From positions 36,480,375 to 36,544,374 of the forward strand of contig JAFMSR010000018.1 in assembly GCA_022818135.1 (NCBI GenBank): a DNA stretch of 64,000 bases, in the 5' to 3' direction. The notes beneath the pieces were generated by a model. That model worked only from the letters and a program-made list of their open reading frames with translations, was not told the origin of the DNA and ran no database searches. Made by a program: the position numbers and the translations under genes. The first letter of the stretch is position 1. Every line of letters begins with the position of its first letter. Shown piece by piece: positions 49,125 through 59,888 of the stretch. The stretch comes from Saxidomus purpurata. Its lineage: Eukaryota > Mollusca > Bivalvia > Venerida > Veneridae.

Positions 49125-49335
49125 GCCTTTGGGGAGGCTGCGTTTTTGGTATGTGGCATTCCCTGTTTGATATTATTTTTGTTTTGTATATGTGTGTGTG
49201 TACATGATTGTGTGTGTGTCGTGGTGTGTGTGTGTGGTGGTGTGCACTTCTGGGTGCTGTGGGGTTCGTTTTGGGGAGGCTGCGTTTTTGGTACGTGGCA
49301 TTCCCTGTTTGATATTATTTTTGTTTTTATCATGT
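49125..49335 (-). repeat. Dispersed repeat, copies 3a and 3b, inverted
   Basis: Reads as the complement of 47,790-47,935, present almost twice in tandem: 'gaggctgcgtttttggta' and 'ggcattccctgtttgatatt' both occur twice around a GT-rich stretch. It separates blocks 3 and 4 of the DDE-type relic. Confidence 0.75.
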
Positions 49336-50118
49336 CACAGGACTTCCTTGATTTTAAGCACATTGCCAGCAAAATCAAAAAAATTCAACTCAATACTGAA
49401 AACCAGAAAGTTTATTAGAACTCAATAAAAACGCTGAGATTTTTGTCCAATGAACCTAATCAATTTCAGTATCAAAATGATTTTAATCGTGTAGTGTATT
49501 CAGTAGATCTGCTTTACAGGTCTCGTCAAAATGTGCCAAATCCTTCCAGATTCGATATAGGTCGTCCACTACGTGATGAGTTATTACCAATTCCAAAACC
49601 AAGTACCTAGACCTGTTGCAGCTCTGGAGACGGAATATTATTCAAAGAATTCACCATCCATTTTACATCTTGGTACCCCATGATATATAATGAAAATGAG
49701 TTAAGATTTATATTGCTATATCATTTGCATAATTAAACTGTGGGCAGTGTCACATCATGGCGTTTCACCCTAAGCATCATAGTTTCTTATTATTTTGAAG
49801 GATGCATTAACTTACCAGGAATTAAGTCTATACTTAAGGATGGCAGTTATTATTATTATTATTGTTAGAGCTGTTACTAGTGCTATTTCTAAAATATGCT
49901 TTATCTTTCTACATGTTCAAATTTTGATATGTTCATAAGGTGTTGATTAAAAGATTAATACCTCTAATACATAGTTTATATTATTTGAACAATACTATCT
50001 ATTCCAGTAAGTAACTACAATGTAGTTATAGTTTATTAAATACTGTCATAGGTAAAACATGATCAGTATCGCATATATGTGGTAAAGATTAGAGCTTGAA
50101 TTATTGAATTTATATAAC

Positions 50119-50124
50119 CCCCCC

Positions 50125-50165
<41 letters not shown>

Positions 50166-50205
50166 ACAAACACCCAAACCACCCCCCACCCACCCAAAAA
50201 AAACA

Positions 50206-50238
<33 letters not shown>

Positions 50239-50291
50239 CCCCCCCCCCCCCCCCCCCCCCAAACCCCCCCCCCCCCCCCCCCCCCCCTTTT

Positions 50292-50331
<40 letters not shown>

Positions 50332-50352
50332 ACCCCCACAAAAAAAAATTTT
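50119..50352. repeat. Alternating poly(C) and poly(A) block
   Basis: Runs of C, then A, then C, with few other bases. Frames across it read as poly-Pro, poly-Gly or poly-Lys and are not genes. Similar in style to the 17,262 block; a likely sequencing or consensus artefact. Confidence 0.85.
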
Positions 50353-51169
50353 TTTTTTGTATTGTATTACTCAGTTTGTTGATTTTGTCGGTCATCATCA
50401 ATGTACACAAAGTAAATAAAAGGTAAGCTGATTTTTGTGTTAGATTTCAGCTTATGTTTAACTTTAATTTAAGTTGCGTTTCAGTTATATCTTGGTGGTC
50501 AAAATTAATAGTGTACATGTAATTGATAGAATTTCCAATAGGAATAGAAGTTTCATCTGAAAGAAAGGTTGCCCTGTCTGTAAGCTGAGTCATATAACCA
50601 AACATGACTTTCTCTGTTGATTGGAATTACATTTAAAAATAAGATACAGCACTATTGCACTAAAAAGTAAAGAAATATTTTTTGTCTTTGTGTGTGTGTA
50701 TGTGAAACGGCTGTATCTTGTGTTACAACTGTTTTGCACAAAAACGTTTAAGAGACTTTTATTCAATTCTAATGTGAAACCGTTGTAACTCATTATTTTT
50801 CGTACAGCTCTTTTTCTTGAGTGACACAGTGACACAGCAAACACTGTAATTCACTACAGTGTCACTAAAATAAACCATGCAGTTTTTTGGAAAGTTGTGA
50901 AATATTGAGATACAACCGTTTTGCGCTCAAGCTTTGACATATCTTAAGCAATAGATATGTCCAACAACGTACACCAGTATACCTAAGTATAGCACCTATA
51001 TAATATAGGTCCGTGACTGGGGGCGTAGAAGTTATATCCTTCCGGGCGCAATGACTCGGTATGACCCAGCTTACATTTACAGGGCCGTAGACATTTGCGG
51101 GTTAAGTCATGAGACTGTTAGTAGAGAAAGGAAACATAAGGTATGGCTATATTTTGATTAACGTGGGGC

Positions 51170-51371
51170 GGGGTTAAGTAATCTTCTTCAGGGATAGCAA
51201 CCTGGTCGTTTATTATTTTGTACATAATGGAGGTCAGAAGAGATATCCACGCTAAAGTATCTGTCTGATGTGACTGATTGAAGAAGCGTTGTACGATGTT
51301 TCCATTTTGTGGCGTGGATAACTTGACATTTGGATGGGCTGATTTCCATATCCCACTCTTACTCCAACTTT
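51170..51371 (-). pseudogene. Continuation of the interrupted LINE fragment
   Basis: Starts KSWSKSGIWKSAHPNVKLST, the segment that normally follows FADD in these polymerases, then jumps to LTSIMYKIINDQVAIPEEDY then LTPPHV, part of the C-terminus. An internal deletion is evident. Confidence 0.72.
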
Positions 51372-52133
51372 TTGTGTCGCCCTTTCGGAGAAAAGGCGAT
51401 ACATAGGGATCGCTTTGTCCGTCGGTCCGTCCGTCCGTCACACAAACTTAACGTTGGCTATAACTTTGCCATTTCTTAAGATTTCTTCATCAAACTTTAC
51501 AATTGTATTGCTTATGACAATAGGGTCATGATGCCACCAAATTTTGTAGGTCAAGGTCATATTTGACAGAGCTATGCCCCTTTTTGTACTTGGATTTTGT
51601 CATGAAAACTTAACGTTGGCTATAACTTTGCCATTTCTTAAGATTTCTTCATCAAACTTTTAAATTGTATTGCTTATGAAATAAGGGTCATGATGCCGCC
51701 AAATTGTGTAGGTCAAGGTCATATTTGACAGAGTTATGCCCCTTTTTATACTTAGATTTTTGCTATAACTTTGCCATTTCTTAAGATTTCTTTATCAAAC
51801 TTTCAAATTGTATTGCTTATGTCAAAAGGGTTGTGATGCCGCCAAATTTTGTATGTCTAGGTCATATTTGACAGAGTTGTGCCCCTTTTTGTACTTAGAT
51901 TTTGTCACGAAAACTTAACGTTGGCTATAACTTTGCCATTTCTTAAGATTTCTTCATCAAACTTTCAAATTGCATTGCTTATGACATAAGGGTCGTGGTG
52001 CCGCCAAAGTCTGTTGGTCAAGGTCATATTTGGAGTTATGCCCCTTTTTACACTTAGATTTTGTCACAAATTGTTGGTTATTCTGACAAAGCATAAGAGG
52101 GCGACACAAGTGTTCTACTGAACACCCATCTAG
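51372..52133. mobile_element. Satellite-core element inserted in a LINE
   Basis: Subterminal inverted repeat GTGTCGCCCTTTCGG (51,374) and AGGGCGACAC (52,092). (GTCC)n follows the left end. The core is about four units of 150-160 bp containing 'ttggctataactttgccatt'. Flanks CAACTTTTT and CAAGTTTTT resemble a target duplication. Confidence 0.75.
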
Positions 52134-52137
52134 TCAA

Positions 52138-52275
52138 GTTTTTTTGAGGAGTAATTGACTGACTGGCTGATGTTAGTGCCAGATAAATAGCTGTGTCATC
52201 AGCAAATAGGCGGACATTGGAATTTATATTTTGTGGGAGGTCATTTATGTATCCTACGAAGATGGAATTCATTTT
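52138..52275 (-). pseudogene. LINE fragment containing the reverse-transcriptase FADD motif
   Basis: Reads VGYINDLPQNINSNVRLFAD then DTAIYLALTSASQS on the minus strand, which is the INDLP..RLFADDT catalytic motif of non-LTR reverse transcriptases. It is cut off by the satellite-core element at 51,372-52,133 and continues at 51,371. Confidence 0.85.
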
Positions 52276-52279
52276 CTGT

Positions 52280-53035
52280 TAGGCTATTAATGGGTTGCGA
52301 AACATTTTGCCATAACTCTTCACTGCTTAATGCGGGAAATTTACCTTCGGTTAGCATAACCTGGTAAAAGTCATTTTATGACTGTTTTATGGCCTGCCAG
52401 TTTGCTTCCTTATACAGGGGAATGTGGCGTGGTTGTAAGAATTGAGTTTAGGATATTATTTTCACGGGTAGGGAAGTTAACAATTAGGCTGATATTACGC
52501 TGATTATATACTAAATGGTAATGGGAGCAATTATCTCTATTAGAAATGAGTAGCTTTACTGTAGTCATTATCCAAATAACCGATCGTCAATTCAGTAGGT
52601 TCAAAAAATTACAATTGGATTGCTATCATAGCTAATATTTTTTACTTGTTAATTTCACCGACTGTTAATAAAATTTTGTATCTTGTATCTTGACTGTAAA
52701 AGGTATCAAAAGAAGAGAGAGAAAAAACGATATGTATGCAATATTATTAGGCTAGAAAGCATCATATTATATACTCAAACTAGGACTCACACTCCTACAT
52801 CGTACGAAACACTGTCATCATTGACCATTACGTTTCGGCTAGTGGCAAAACAAGTTAACAGCGTATAAGAAAACATTAGAAGTGACAGAATAGATAGAAA
52901 TAGCAAGTTAACAGAAAGGGTGCAAAGGAAATAGTTCCCAGGCTGCGTCATTTCCTTAGTGTCAGACCAATCCGGCAAGTGTGGCGCCTAATGGGAATTC
53001 ACCCAACCGGTACAGCTCTAACCATCATCGGTTCG
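52280..53035. other. No gene seen; probable decayed LINE sequence
   Basis: Lies between two LINE fragments on the same strand. No conserved motif could be read, but an origin from the same kind of element is likely. Confidence 0.4.
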
Positions 53036-53039
53036 TAAA

Positions 53040-53660
53040 ACAGTCTCGGAAGATAGCTGCTTTAGAATTTTACTAAATCATGAGCCTAGACCATAATTGC
53101 CGGTAGAGAATTCCAGGTGCAGATAGAGCGAGGAAAAAAACTGTATTTAATTGTAGTTGTAAGTCCTTGATGAAAGTTGTCTAAATTTTGAAGAGTGTTG
53201 TGATCTTGTACGTGTAGATGCATGTTCCAAAAATACTGCTGCGTTGATGTCTACCAGTTCATTCAGTATCCGGTACATCACGATTGGCTGGATCTTGGTG
53301 CGTCTGTACGACTCCCATTCAAGTTCGTTGAGCATGTCTGTAACGCTGCTGGTGTTCATGTACCGGTTGCAGGTGTACCGAGCAGCTCTAGTACGTTGCA
53401 CCACCTCTAGCTTTGATGTACATTGCTTGGTGTAAGGGCTCCAGGCGGAAACGCAGTACTCTAGGCTGAAATGTAGCATCGCAAAGTATGCCTGTGCTTC
53501 AGTATCCTTACTTCGGACCCTTAGGTTCAATTGTATAAAGCCGAGCATGCTGTTGCCCTTCTTGACACGGGTCGCACCGAATAAACATGTACCTCGAACG
53601 AGGTTGGTGGACCCAATAAGCACAATTACAAACAAACAAAACCTCCTTGATAATTCGGTC
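53040..53660 (-). pseudogene. LINE reverse-transcriptase C-terminal fragment
   Basis: Reads FSLEYCVSAWSPYTKQCTSK, LEVVQRTRAARYTC, SSVTDMLNELEWES and HSSKFRQL on the minus strand. That order is the conserved C-terminal region of non-LTR retrotransposon polymerases of the Jockey/CR1-like group. The N-terminal part and catalytic YxDD region are missing here. Confidence 0.82.
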
Positions 53661-54500
53661 AATACGGGTATTCCAAGACATGTTAGAAGATAAATATACA
53701 CCTCACATATTTGAGTTTAGTAAATATTATGATATCTGAAAATATTCATGTTAATAAAAACAAAAAATAAGGTAACTCTAATAATTTTACTCTTATGCCA
53801 TTCTTTTTACATAATCCTAAATCAATTATTCTATCACGGACCTATATACACATGGATTGGCAACTTCCGAAAATCTAAAATTCTATGGAGAAATGATAAA
53901 ATAAATATAAGTATTCATATACTGCCACTACTTGCTATTCGCAAATCTCAATTATAATTGTTTATAACTGCATGATTTAAATTTTACCTTATATAAATAT
54001 AAGATTAGCAGTTCCATTCCCGATCAAGACCTCTTGCAACAATAAGCGTCGCGATTTCCGATACCGGGGATAACCGGCGTTTCTTGATTGATGCCGGCGG
54101 TTATTAGGCACCCGATACCGGCGGATACCGGCCTAAGTGAAACGTTTAGAACCACAGCGGCAAATTTGAACTAATTTGTGGATGAAAGAAAGATTTTGGC
54201 CCCAAATTGAGCATCCCTTCTCTGAAACCACTACTAAGCCAATGTTAGATAGGTTATAATTTGATGGATTTTGCAACTTTTATTAAGCACTCGAATTAAG
54301 TGCTCAGTCAATTGGGGCATTTTGGACATTGCTGCAATTGGACTGGGAACGTTTTGGAGTTGGTTATGGCCCTTGAAAATGACTTAGAAAATTTGGTTAA
54401 AGTTTTGCATGCAAGGTGCTATCAGGCACATACCTCAGTAACCACTACAGTGAAGGGATTGATTTAAAACTTCAATATAGTCTATAGGGGTATCAAACAA

Positions 54501-55240
54501 GGCAGTGGCTAGGTAGCCGTGACCGGCTACCTAGTCTTTTAGAGTGGTGGATCCGGCTACCTAGACCAACAGGTTAGGTAGCCGTACATATATTTCATAC
54601 GTTTGTTTCTTTTCATTTCTATTTCTAACAGTTTAATACATGTTGCACTTAAGTCATACACAATACACCTGTAAACCCGACTTGTTACATTTAGATCCTT
54701 TGAATCACACATGGCCGCCGCGGTATTTTCGTTGCAAATCGCCGCTATACAAAGCTATTTGACACCACTGACTGAGTAATGTTCGTTAATTTGTGAATGC
54801 GAAAAATTACATTTCTCAAACATTAAAAAAATTCTGAATGTTGTTTATTCAAAACAAAATTACCGGAGCAACTTGTTCTGTTTTGAAAAGTGTATTATCC
54901 GGCCGTTCTATATACGAAGTAAGAATAATATTGGAAAATACAGCAGTACCCTTTATTTTCTTTATTTTTTGATGAATTTTTAAATGTTTGATATCAAATA
55001 AAAGCTGAAATTATGAACTTTATGAATATGTAAAAAAAAATTATAAGTAAAACCGTGATAGAAACGGTCAATATTTCGGGCATATTTAACTGCTTTAAGA
55101 AGGCAGTGGCAAGGTAGTACTGACGATCCTTATCTAATACTAATAAACAAGTTGACTATTACAAATTATGTACCTTAATGATTATTCAATACCGATTCAA
55201 CCTGGCTAGAAGGACTAGCTTCCTGTAACTAGCCACTGCC
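54501..55240. mobile_element. 740-bp element with 12-bp TIRs and a 9-bp target duplication
   Basis: Begins GGCAGTGGCTAG and ends CTAGCCACTGCC. The direct repeat ATCAAACAA flanks it exactly (54,492-54,500 and 55,241-55,249), and removal restores the surrounding satellite-type repeat. The left arm also has nested copies of 'gctacctag'. No transposase frame. Confidence 0.85.
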
Positions 55241-55249
55241 ATCAAACAA

Positions 55250-55760
55250 TTGGGTAATATAACTTGACTGAATTTTAAATATTATAACTTGTTGGCCCTT
55301 GTTGGACTTAAAAAGTTTGGTAAAAAATTTGCATGCCAGGTATCATAATACACATATTTCAGTTACCACTTATAGGATTGATTTGAAACTTCATTAACTT
55401 CCTCAGGGTGTCTGTCTGTCAAGTTAGATAACTTTTGTATGAATTTTATTCAAATTATAGCCCTTGTTTAACTTAGAAAACTTTTGTTAAAGTTTTGCAT
55501 GCAAGGTGCCCATACTTCAGTTACATGCTCATACTTCTTCAGTAACCACTTATGGGATTGATTTTAAACTAACCAATAGACTATTAGTGTTCATGGGTAT
55601 CAAACAATAAAGTTAAGTTAGATAACTCCTGACTGCATTTACTACCAATGGCCCTTGTTGAATTTAGAAACTTTAGTTAAAGTTCTACATGCAAGGTTCT
55701 ACCATGCACATACTTCTGTAACCGCTTAGAGGAGTTATTTGAAACTTAAAGCTCAATTGT
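55250..55760. repeat. Diverged units of the 61-kb satellite family
   Basis: Repeats of 'agttttgcatgcaaggt' and 'cttatgggattgatttgaaa' spaced by about 170 bp, up to 60 bp before the first SKA1 coding exon. Further copies lie left of the 740-bp element (54,360-54,500) and in SKA1 intron 1 (56,100-56,440). Confidence 0.65.
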
Positions 55761-55818
55761 GAAGAAAGCTTAAATAAATTAATATGAAATAAACTGTCAT
55801 TAATTTCAGACTCTCGGA

Positions 55819-55938
55819 ATGGAATCAAAGAGTTTTAAAGAGCTCTCTAATAATTTCACATCTAAGTTAGATGGAATTGGAAGGTTACTAAACCTACGAG
55901 ATGCAGCGGAAGACGAGACTTGCGTAGAGCAGCTGGAG
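55819..55938 (+). CDS. SKA1: SKA1 coding exon 1 (residues 1-40)
   Basis: The exon itself begins at 55,810 after TTTCAG; the ATG at 55,819 opens MESKSFKELSNNFTSKLDGI. The segment GRLLNLRD corresponds to the KTLSLRN stretch of human SKA1. The donor is GTTAGT, phase 0. Confidence 0.9.
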
Positions 55939-58900
55939 GTTAGTATCTATGGTACTCGGTAAAGTAACAGTAGTAACCATGGTAACTTTCTTTATTGTGC
56001 ATTCGGAAAATCAACACTAAATTAAGATATTGAAACTCTTTTGTGTTTAGGACAGCATGTAGTTCAGACATAATGAAGAATCTAAATTAGCGCACTTTTT
56101 AGCTCGACTATTCGAAGATTATATAGAGCTATTACAGTCACTTGTGTGTAGCGTTGGGGTTGCAGCTTCGGTTTAAGTTTTGAATGCAAGGTACTATTAT
56201 AGATATATCTCAGTAACCACTTATGGAATTGATTTCAAAATTTATTAAAGTCTTCAGGGGTGTCAGACTGTCAAGTTAGATAACTCTTGTTACTTAGTTG
56301 TATGAATTAAGTTCAAATTATGGCCCTTGTTTGACTTAGAAAATTTGTTTAAAGTTTTGCATCATTGCAAGGCACTATCATGGACATATCTCAGTACTTA
56401 ACCACTTATAGGAGTTATTTGAAACTAAACAATATAAACCAGAATTGTTCAACAGATATTGATTCACTTTAAAAAAAAACGGAGTTACCTGAGGGCATGG
56501 TTCATTTCTCCAAATGGTTATGTTGTAATTTTACTAAGACCTAATCATGCTAATGTACCAATATTTTTGGTCTTTGATGTTAAAATTAATAATATGTTTT
56601 CCTCCGAAACCATTGGTGAGACCTTGAAATTATTTAATAGAAATGGCCATTGTGTGATAGTCTACTAGAAGTCTACATGGTCTACTAGAAGTCTACATGG
56701 TCTATTAGAAGTGTTCTGTAGATGTTGATTCATCTGACTAAATAGTGTGACTGCTAGAATGGCCTCTGTGTTTCAAAATATGACAACGTAGAAGTGTTGA
56801 AAGTGTCCAGGTGCAACAATAGAACGAATGTGAGAGATATAGGTCCACCATGTCCCTTTTGTTTCTCAGATCAGGTGAGCGAGTCTCGTAACCAAGTTGT
56901 CTTTTTCTTTCAGTCGCTTCAGCTGGAACTGAAGACTAGAGAAAATAAACTTTTCGCAGTAAAAAGAGAACTTGCCACCAGACAAGAAAGCCTCAACAAG
57001 ATAAGGGTGAGTGGGTGCTTCTTTGCTCCCTAATTTAGGGAACATGGAAGATTCCAGACTAAACCAAAATCAGAAATACACTAGATGATCGTCTGAAATC
57101 CAGTTACAAAAAAAATGTATATGGATTTTTGTTTTTTTCTCACTCATATTCCGTCATTTTGCTTAATATACATGTATAACCAAAACTAATCTGAAATAAT
57201 CAAGTATTTTCTAAATCTTATAATTTAAACAATGAATTTATAATACCCAAGACACACTATATTTTATATATGAGCACCAGTTTTGATATTATAGACTGTA
57301 ATGCTGTCTCGACTGACCAGTTATGAATGTTAGTTTAGTTATACAAATACACTGATTTATGTTGTGCTGATATTTCAGTCCTGGAATGAAATATTAAAGC
57401 AATGCCAGAAAAAGCTCACGTACATGGCTGACAATATGCCCGCACTACCGAAAAGACCCATGACAAGGTAATGTAACAAATAGTAATGTTCCTACCCACT
57501 GTACTGGTTTTTTTTGTGATGCATAATTGAAATAGAGAATTGAAAAGAATTTTCCATAAAATGTTAGTTTCAAATAACAATGAAGAAAAGAGAAACCTGA
57601 TTATTTTCCTGTAATGTTTAAATACTTTTTATCTACTTTTAATATGCATAAAGCAGACATGGGGTAATTGATTAATGTGCCATACAGAGTGCTGAATGTC
57701 TTCAGACTCCATTTTGCTCTGATGTTTTGTTCTAATTTTTTGGGGAATGCATTATTGCCTATATCATGTTACAGTGAGTTAATCCTTATTTCATTGAGTC
57801 ATGGAAAGAAAATTTCAACCCATAAATTGTATTGGTTCGTATAAAATGTTAAATGTAATTGGACGAAGTCACATGACTGGGTCAGATAGTTCCTACTTGC
57901 ATTGAAACATAATTATCTAGTTCATACTTAATAATAAAAAAACTTCATTCACATTACTGTCTCTACGGTTGTGTATAACTAAGATACTGGATTTAAACTA
58001 GGCAAAAGTTTTAGGGCCATTTATAACAACCTTTTTTCTGTGTTTCGTATGATGAATATTCAGGTATATATGGTATATGTTCTATATCCTGTTTCAGTAA
58101 TGAGGCCCGTCATAGTCAGAGCTCAGGCCAACTGGATACAGGAGAGCAGGATACCGGTAGATGCAAACAGAACTCAGGAAGACAGGAAGTTGGCAAACAA
58201 GAAGTCGGCAAACAGAAAGTCGGCAAACAGGAAATAGCAAATACATACTGCCCAGAATTAGAATGGCTTACAACTGACGAGTTTGACAAGATTCCAAAGT
58301 AATTGTCTTTATGTCTTAAATTTGTACAAGTAGTTCTGTTTCTGTTCCGCAGCTTTTTTGCAGTAGCCGGTGCCAAAATGGGTTAAAAATGTTAAATTGA
58401 CTCATAAATGAATTGATAATACCATCTACCTACAGTATGATTTAGTTTATACTAATTTATTTATGCTTGATTGTGAAGAAAGCTTTAAGCTTAAGGAGTC
58501 ACTCTCGAATCCGCTTCCTGGAAAAACCAGTACTGGTGTCATAATTATGAGGAGGTATGGTCGTGATGTGCGGCAGACACCTAACCTCTGCACCACTGGC
58601 ATAGTATGCAATCAGAGCTATGTAGGAGGCAACACTAGCCCTACTTTTTGTTACTGTTGTTTTCTGTACAGTTTATATCCTTTGAAGAAAGTGGGGAATG
58701 TTTCATTTTGAAGTTACAAAATATGACTGTGTAATATACTTTGCCAAACATGTTACATTTTCTGTAAAAATAATTTGTGCAAGAATAGATAAATCTGTTA
58801 CATTATTGTTTAGTTTAAGTGTACTAGATATGGAAGATTTGTTGTAAATGATATATCCAAAATAGAATTACTGTTAGAGATATGTCTATATTTAGTTGAC

Positions 58901-59888
58901 TTAAATTGACTGAATAGATAATGCTTTAATTGTACCCACCAGACTATATGAAATTACATGTTAATTATGAAAAATAATCCAAAATTGTTTTACAATTTAT
59001 TTCAGGTATCTTAAAGGACGTTTGTCGTATGACCAATTAAATAAGTTTATTGAAGGAATGAATAAAGCATACAATGCCAAATACAAGCTTCTTAAATTGA
59101 AGAAATCTTCATTAAATGATGCCAAGAGGAAAAAATACGAGACCTTTAAATTGCAGGAGACGAAAGATACTAAAGGTAAGTCTTGCACGACTTCTGATCG
59201 AAACATTGACGTAATCCCCTATACTCACCATGTTTGTAATGACATTCTGTGACTTTCTGTCTCATGGAATGAACTTTTATGTCTGAAATGTTTTGTTTTT
59301 AATTACTTAACTTTACTGCAAAACTGTTTATGCACAGTTCACAAGCCAGTTTCTTTTGATATCTTAGAAATTACTGTTTTCCGTCCAGCCATTGTCCGAG
59401 TTTTGGCAGTAAATGTTTTCACGGTTCAGTATGCTTGTCTGTAGTTTCGTGTGTACTCTGCATCCTTCACATACATAGAGCAATGTTTACACAACTGTGT
59501 ACTACTGCTTATGCCATTTGTGTGTATTACAGTTGTAACTTAGTGGTTTTCTGAACACTTGATTTATGACAGGAACTAGTGAACTTACTGTTGGTTCCTG
59601 GCCTCATACAGTACTTTACCTTCCTTTGATGACCCATGATAGATTGCTTAATACTTACTTGGTTTGAGACCAGGGAACCAGTTGTTTATGTGTATGTCCT
59701 TCCATATAACTATGATTGTCTTGCTTCCAGGTTCTTATTTTGTGGTGGACGAAGACTTGAAGGAGTTTGGTGGTTTGAAAGTTGACAAAGTGGCCCGTTC
59801 TATATTGACAATTCTAAGGCATTGTGGGAGATGTAGAGAGGTCCGCGGAGGATGTCTCACACGATACTGCTACATTGACAGTTACTGA
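55819..59888 (+). CDS. SKA1: SKA1, spindle and kinetochore associated complex subunit 1 (complete coding sequence, six coding exons)
   Basis: Six exons with consistent phases give 276 residues; human SKA1 has 255. Residues 1-100 form the N-terminal coiled coil that in other animals assembles with SKA2 and SKA3. Residues about 101-150 are a polar linker with a pentapeptide repeat. From about 155 the microtubule-binding winged-helix domain follows: EWLTTDEFDKIP, YLKGRLSYDQLNKFIEGMNK, LQETKDTKG, SYFVVDEDLKEFGGLKVDK, and the diagnostic end ILRHCGRCREVRGGCLTRY. SKA couples kinetochores to microtubules in mitosis (known for the family). The first coding exon starts with an acceptor 10 bp before the ATG, so at least one upstream non-coding exon must exist; it was not located. 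AATAAA is at 60,237. Confidence 0.97.
56100..56445. repeat. Short copy of the 61-kb element in SKA1 intron 1
   Basis: Begins 'tagctcgactattcgaagat', like the head at 61,000, followed by two diverged units. Confidence 0.65.
56914..57006 (+). CDS. SKA1: SKA1 coding exon 2 (residues 41-71)
   Basis: Encodes the coiled-coil segment SLQLELKTRENKLFAVKREL then ATRQESLNKIR. The acceptor is TTTCTTTCAG and the donor GTGAGT, phase 0 at both ends. Confidence 0.92.
57379..57467 (+). CDS. SKA1: SKA1 coding exon 3 (residues 72-100)
   Basis: Encodes SWNEILKQCQKKLTYMADNM then PALPKRP. It corresponds to LCESLEEDYKDIEHLKENVPSHLP, the end of the human N-terminal helix bundle. The donor is GTAATG, phase 2. Confidence 0.94.
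58098..58298 (+). CDS. SKA1: SKA1 coding exon 4 (residues 101-167), linker with pentapeptide repeat
   Basis: Encodes a Ser/Gln/Gly-rich linker, then four pentapeptides of type G-K/R-Q-E/K-V/I (58,177-58,236), then TYCPELEWLTTDEFDKIP, the start of the microtubule-binding domain (human ITCNEFNGVP). It is longer than the vertebrate linker. The donor is GTAATT, phase 2. Confidence 0.92.
58177..58236 (+). repeat. Coding 15-bp minisatellite in SKA1
   Basis: Four imperfect copies of a 15-bp unit (GGCAAACAGGAAGTC type) within exon 4, translated as GRQEV, GKQEV, GKQKV, GKQEI. It lies in the flexible linker just before the microtubule-binding domain, and all copies are in frame. Confidence 0.9.
58448..58612 (-). 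mobile_element. tRNA-derived SINE, family A, B-box region deleted
   Basis: Inverted copy in SKA1 intron 4: 'gattgtgaagaaagctttaa', 'aaaaaccagtactggtgtca', 'gcggcagacacctaacctct'. The segment with the B-box is missing. Confidence 0.8.
59006..59175 (+). CDS. SKA1: SKA1 coding exon 5 (residues 168-224), microtubule-binding domain
   Basis: Encodes YLKGRLSYDQLNKFIEGMNK, then LLKLKKSSLNDAKRKKYETF and ETKDTK. It lines up with YMKSRLTYNQINDVIKEINK and EETKDTK of human SKA1. It is rich in basic residues, as expected for tubulin binding. The donor is GTAAGT, phase 1. Confidence 0.96.
59731..59888 (+). CDS. SKA1: SKA1 coding exon 6 (residues 225-276), C-terminus
   Basis: Encodes SYFVVDEDLKEFGGLKVDK and SILTILRHCGRCREVRGGCL then TRY, matching NILRHCRRLSEVRGGGLTRY at the human C-terminus, with a few extra residues before TGA. 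The acceptor is CTTCCAG. Confidence 0.97.

Larger units (their letters stand above)
47404..49690 (+). pseudogene. Relic of a transposon-derived DDE-type gene (DUF7869-like family)
   Basis: Four conserved blocks lie in order on one strand, split by frameshifts, stops and simple repeats. First, 47,404-47,800: CGEACRYKCTSKFTVVDRKN, SSWKLGEVTKQRQFI and VCKTFFLNTLAVSNKIV. Second, 48,390-48,740: RHCRKS, then FNLSFQCPIKDQCDFCHSF, then DRHIRNKIKARKKADKRK. Third, 48,880-49,080: YSDNSGSQNKN and EEGHTQNEGDSIHASIERAS, which look like the catalytic core (compare FYSDxxxGQNRN and GHTHMExDSxHxxIE in intact relatives). Fourth, 49,440-49,680: LLPIPKPKYLDLLQLW and HHPFYILVPHD. The family is common in arthropod and cnidarian genomes. 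The name DUF7869 is my recollection and should be checked. Clearly non-functional. Confidence 0.72.

Noticed and set aside
50046..50410. Gly-rich and Pro-rich open frames
   Set aside because: They come from the poly(C)/poly(A) block.
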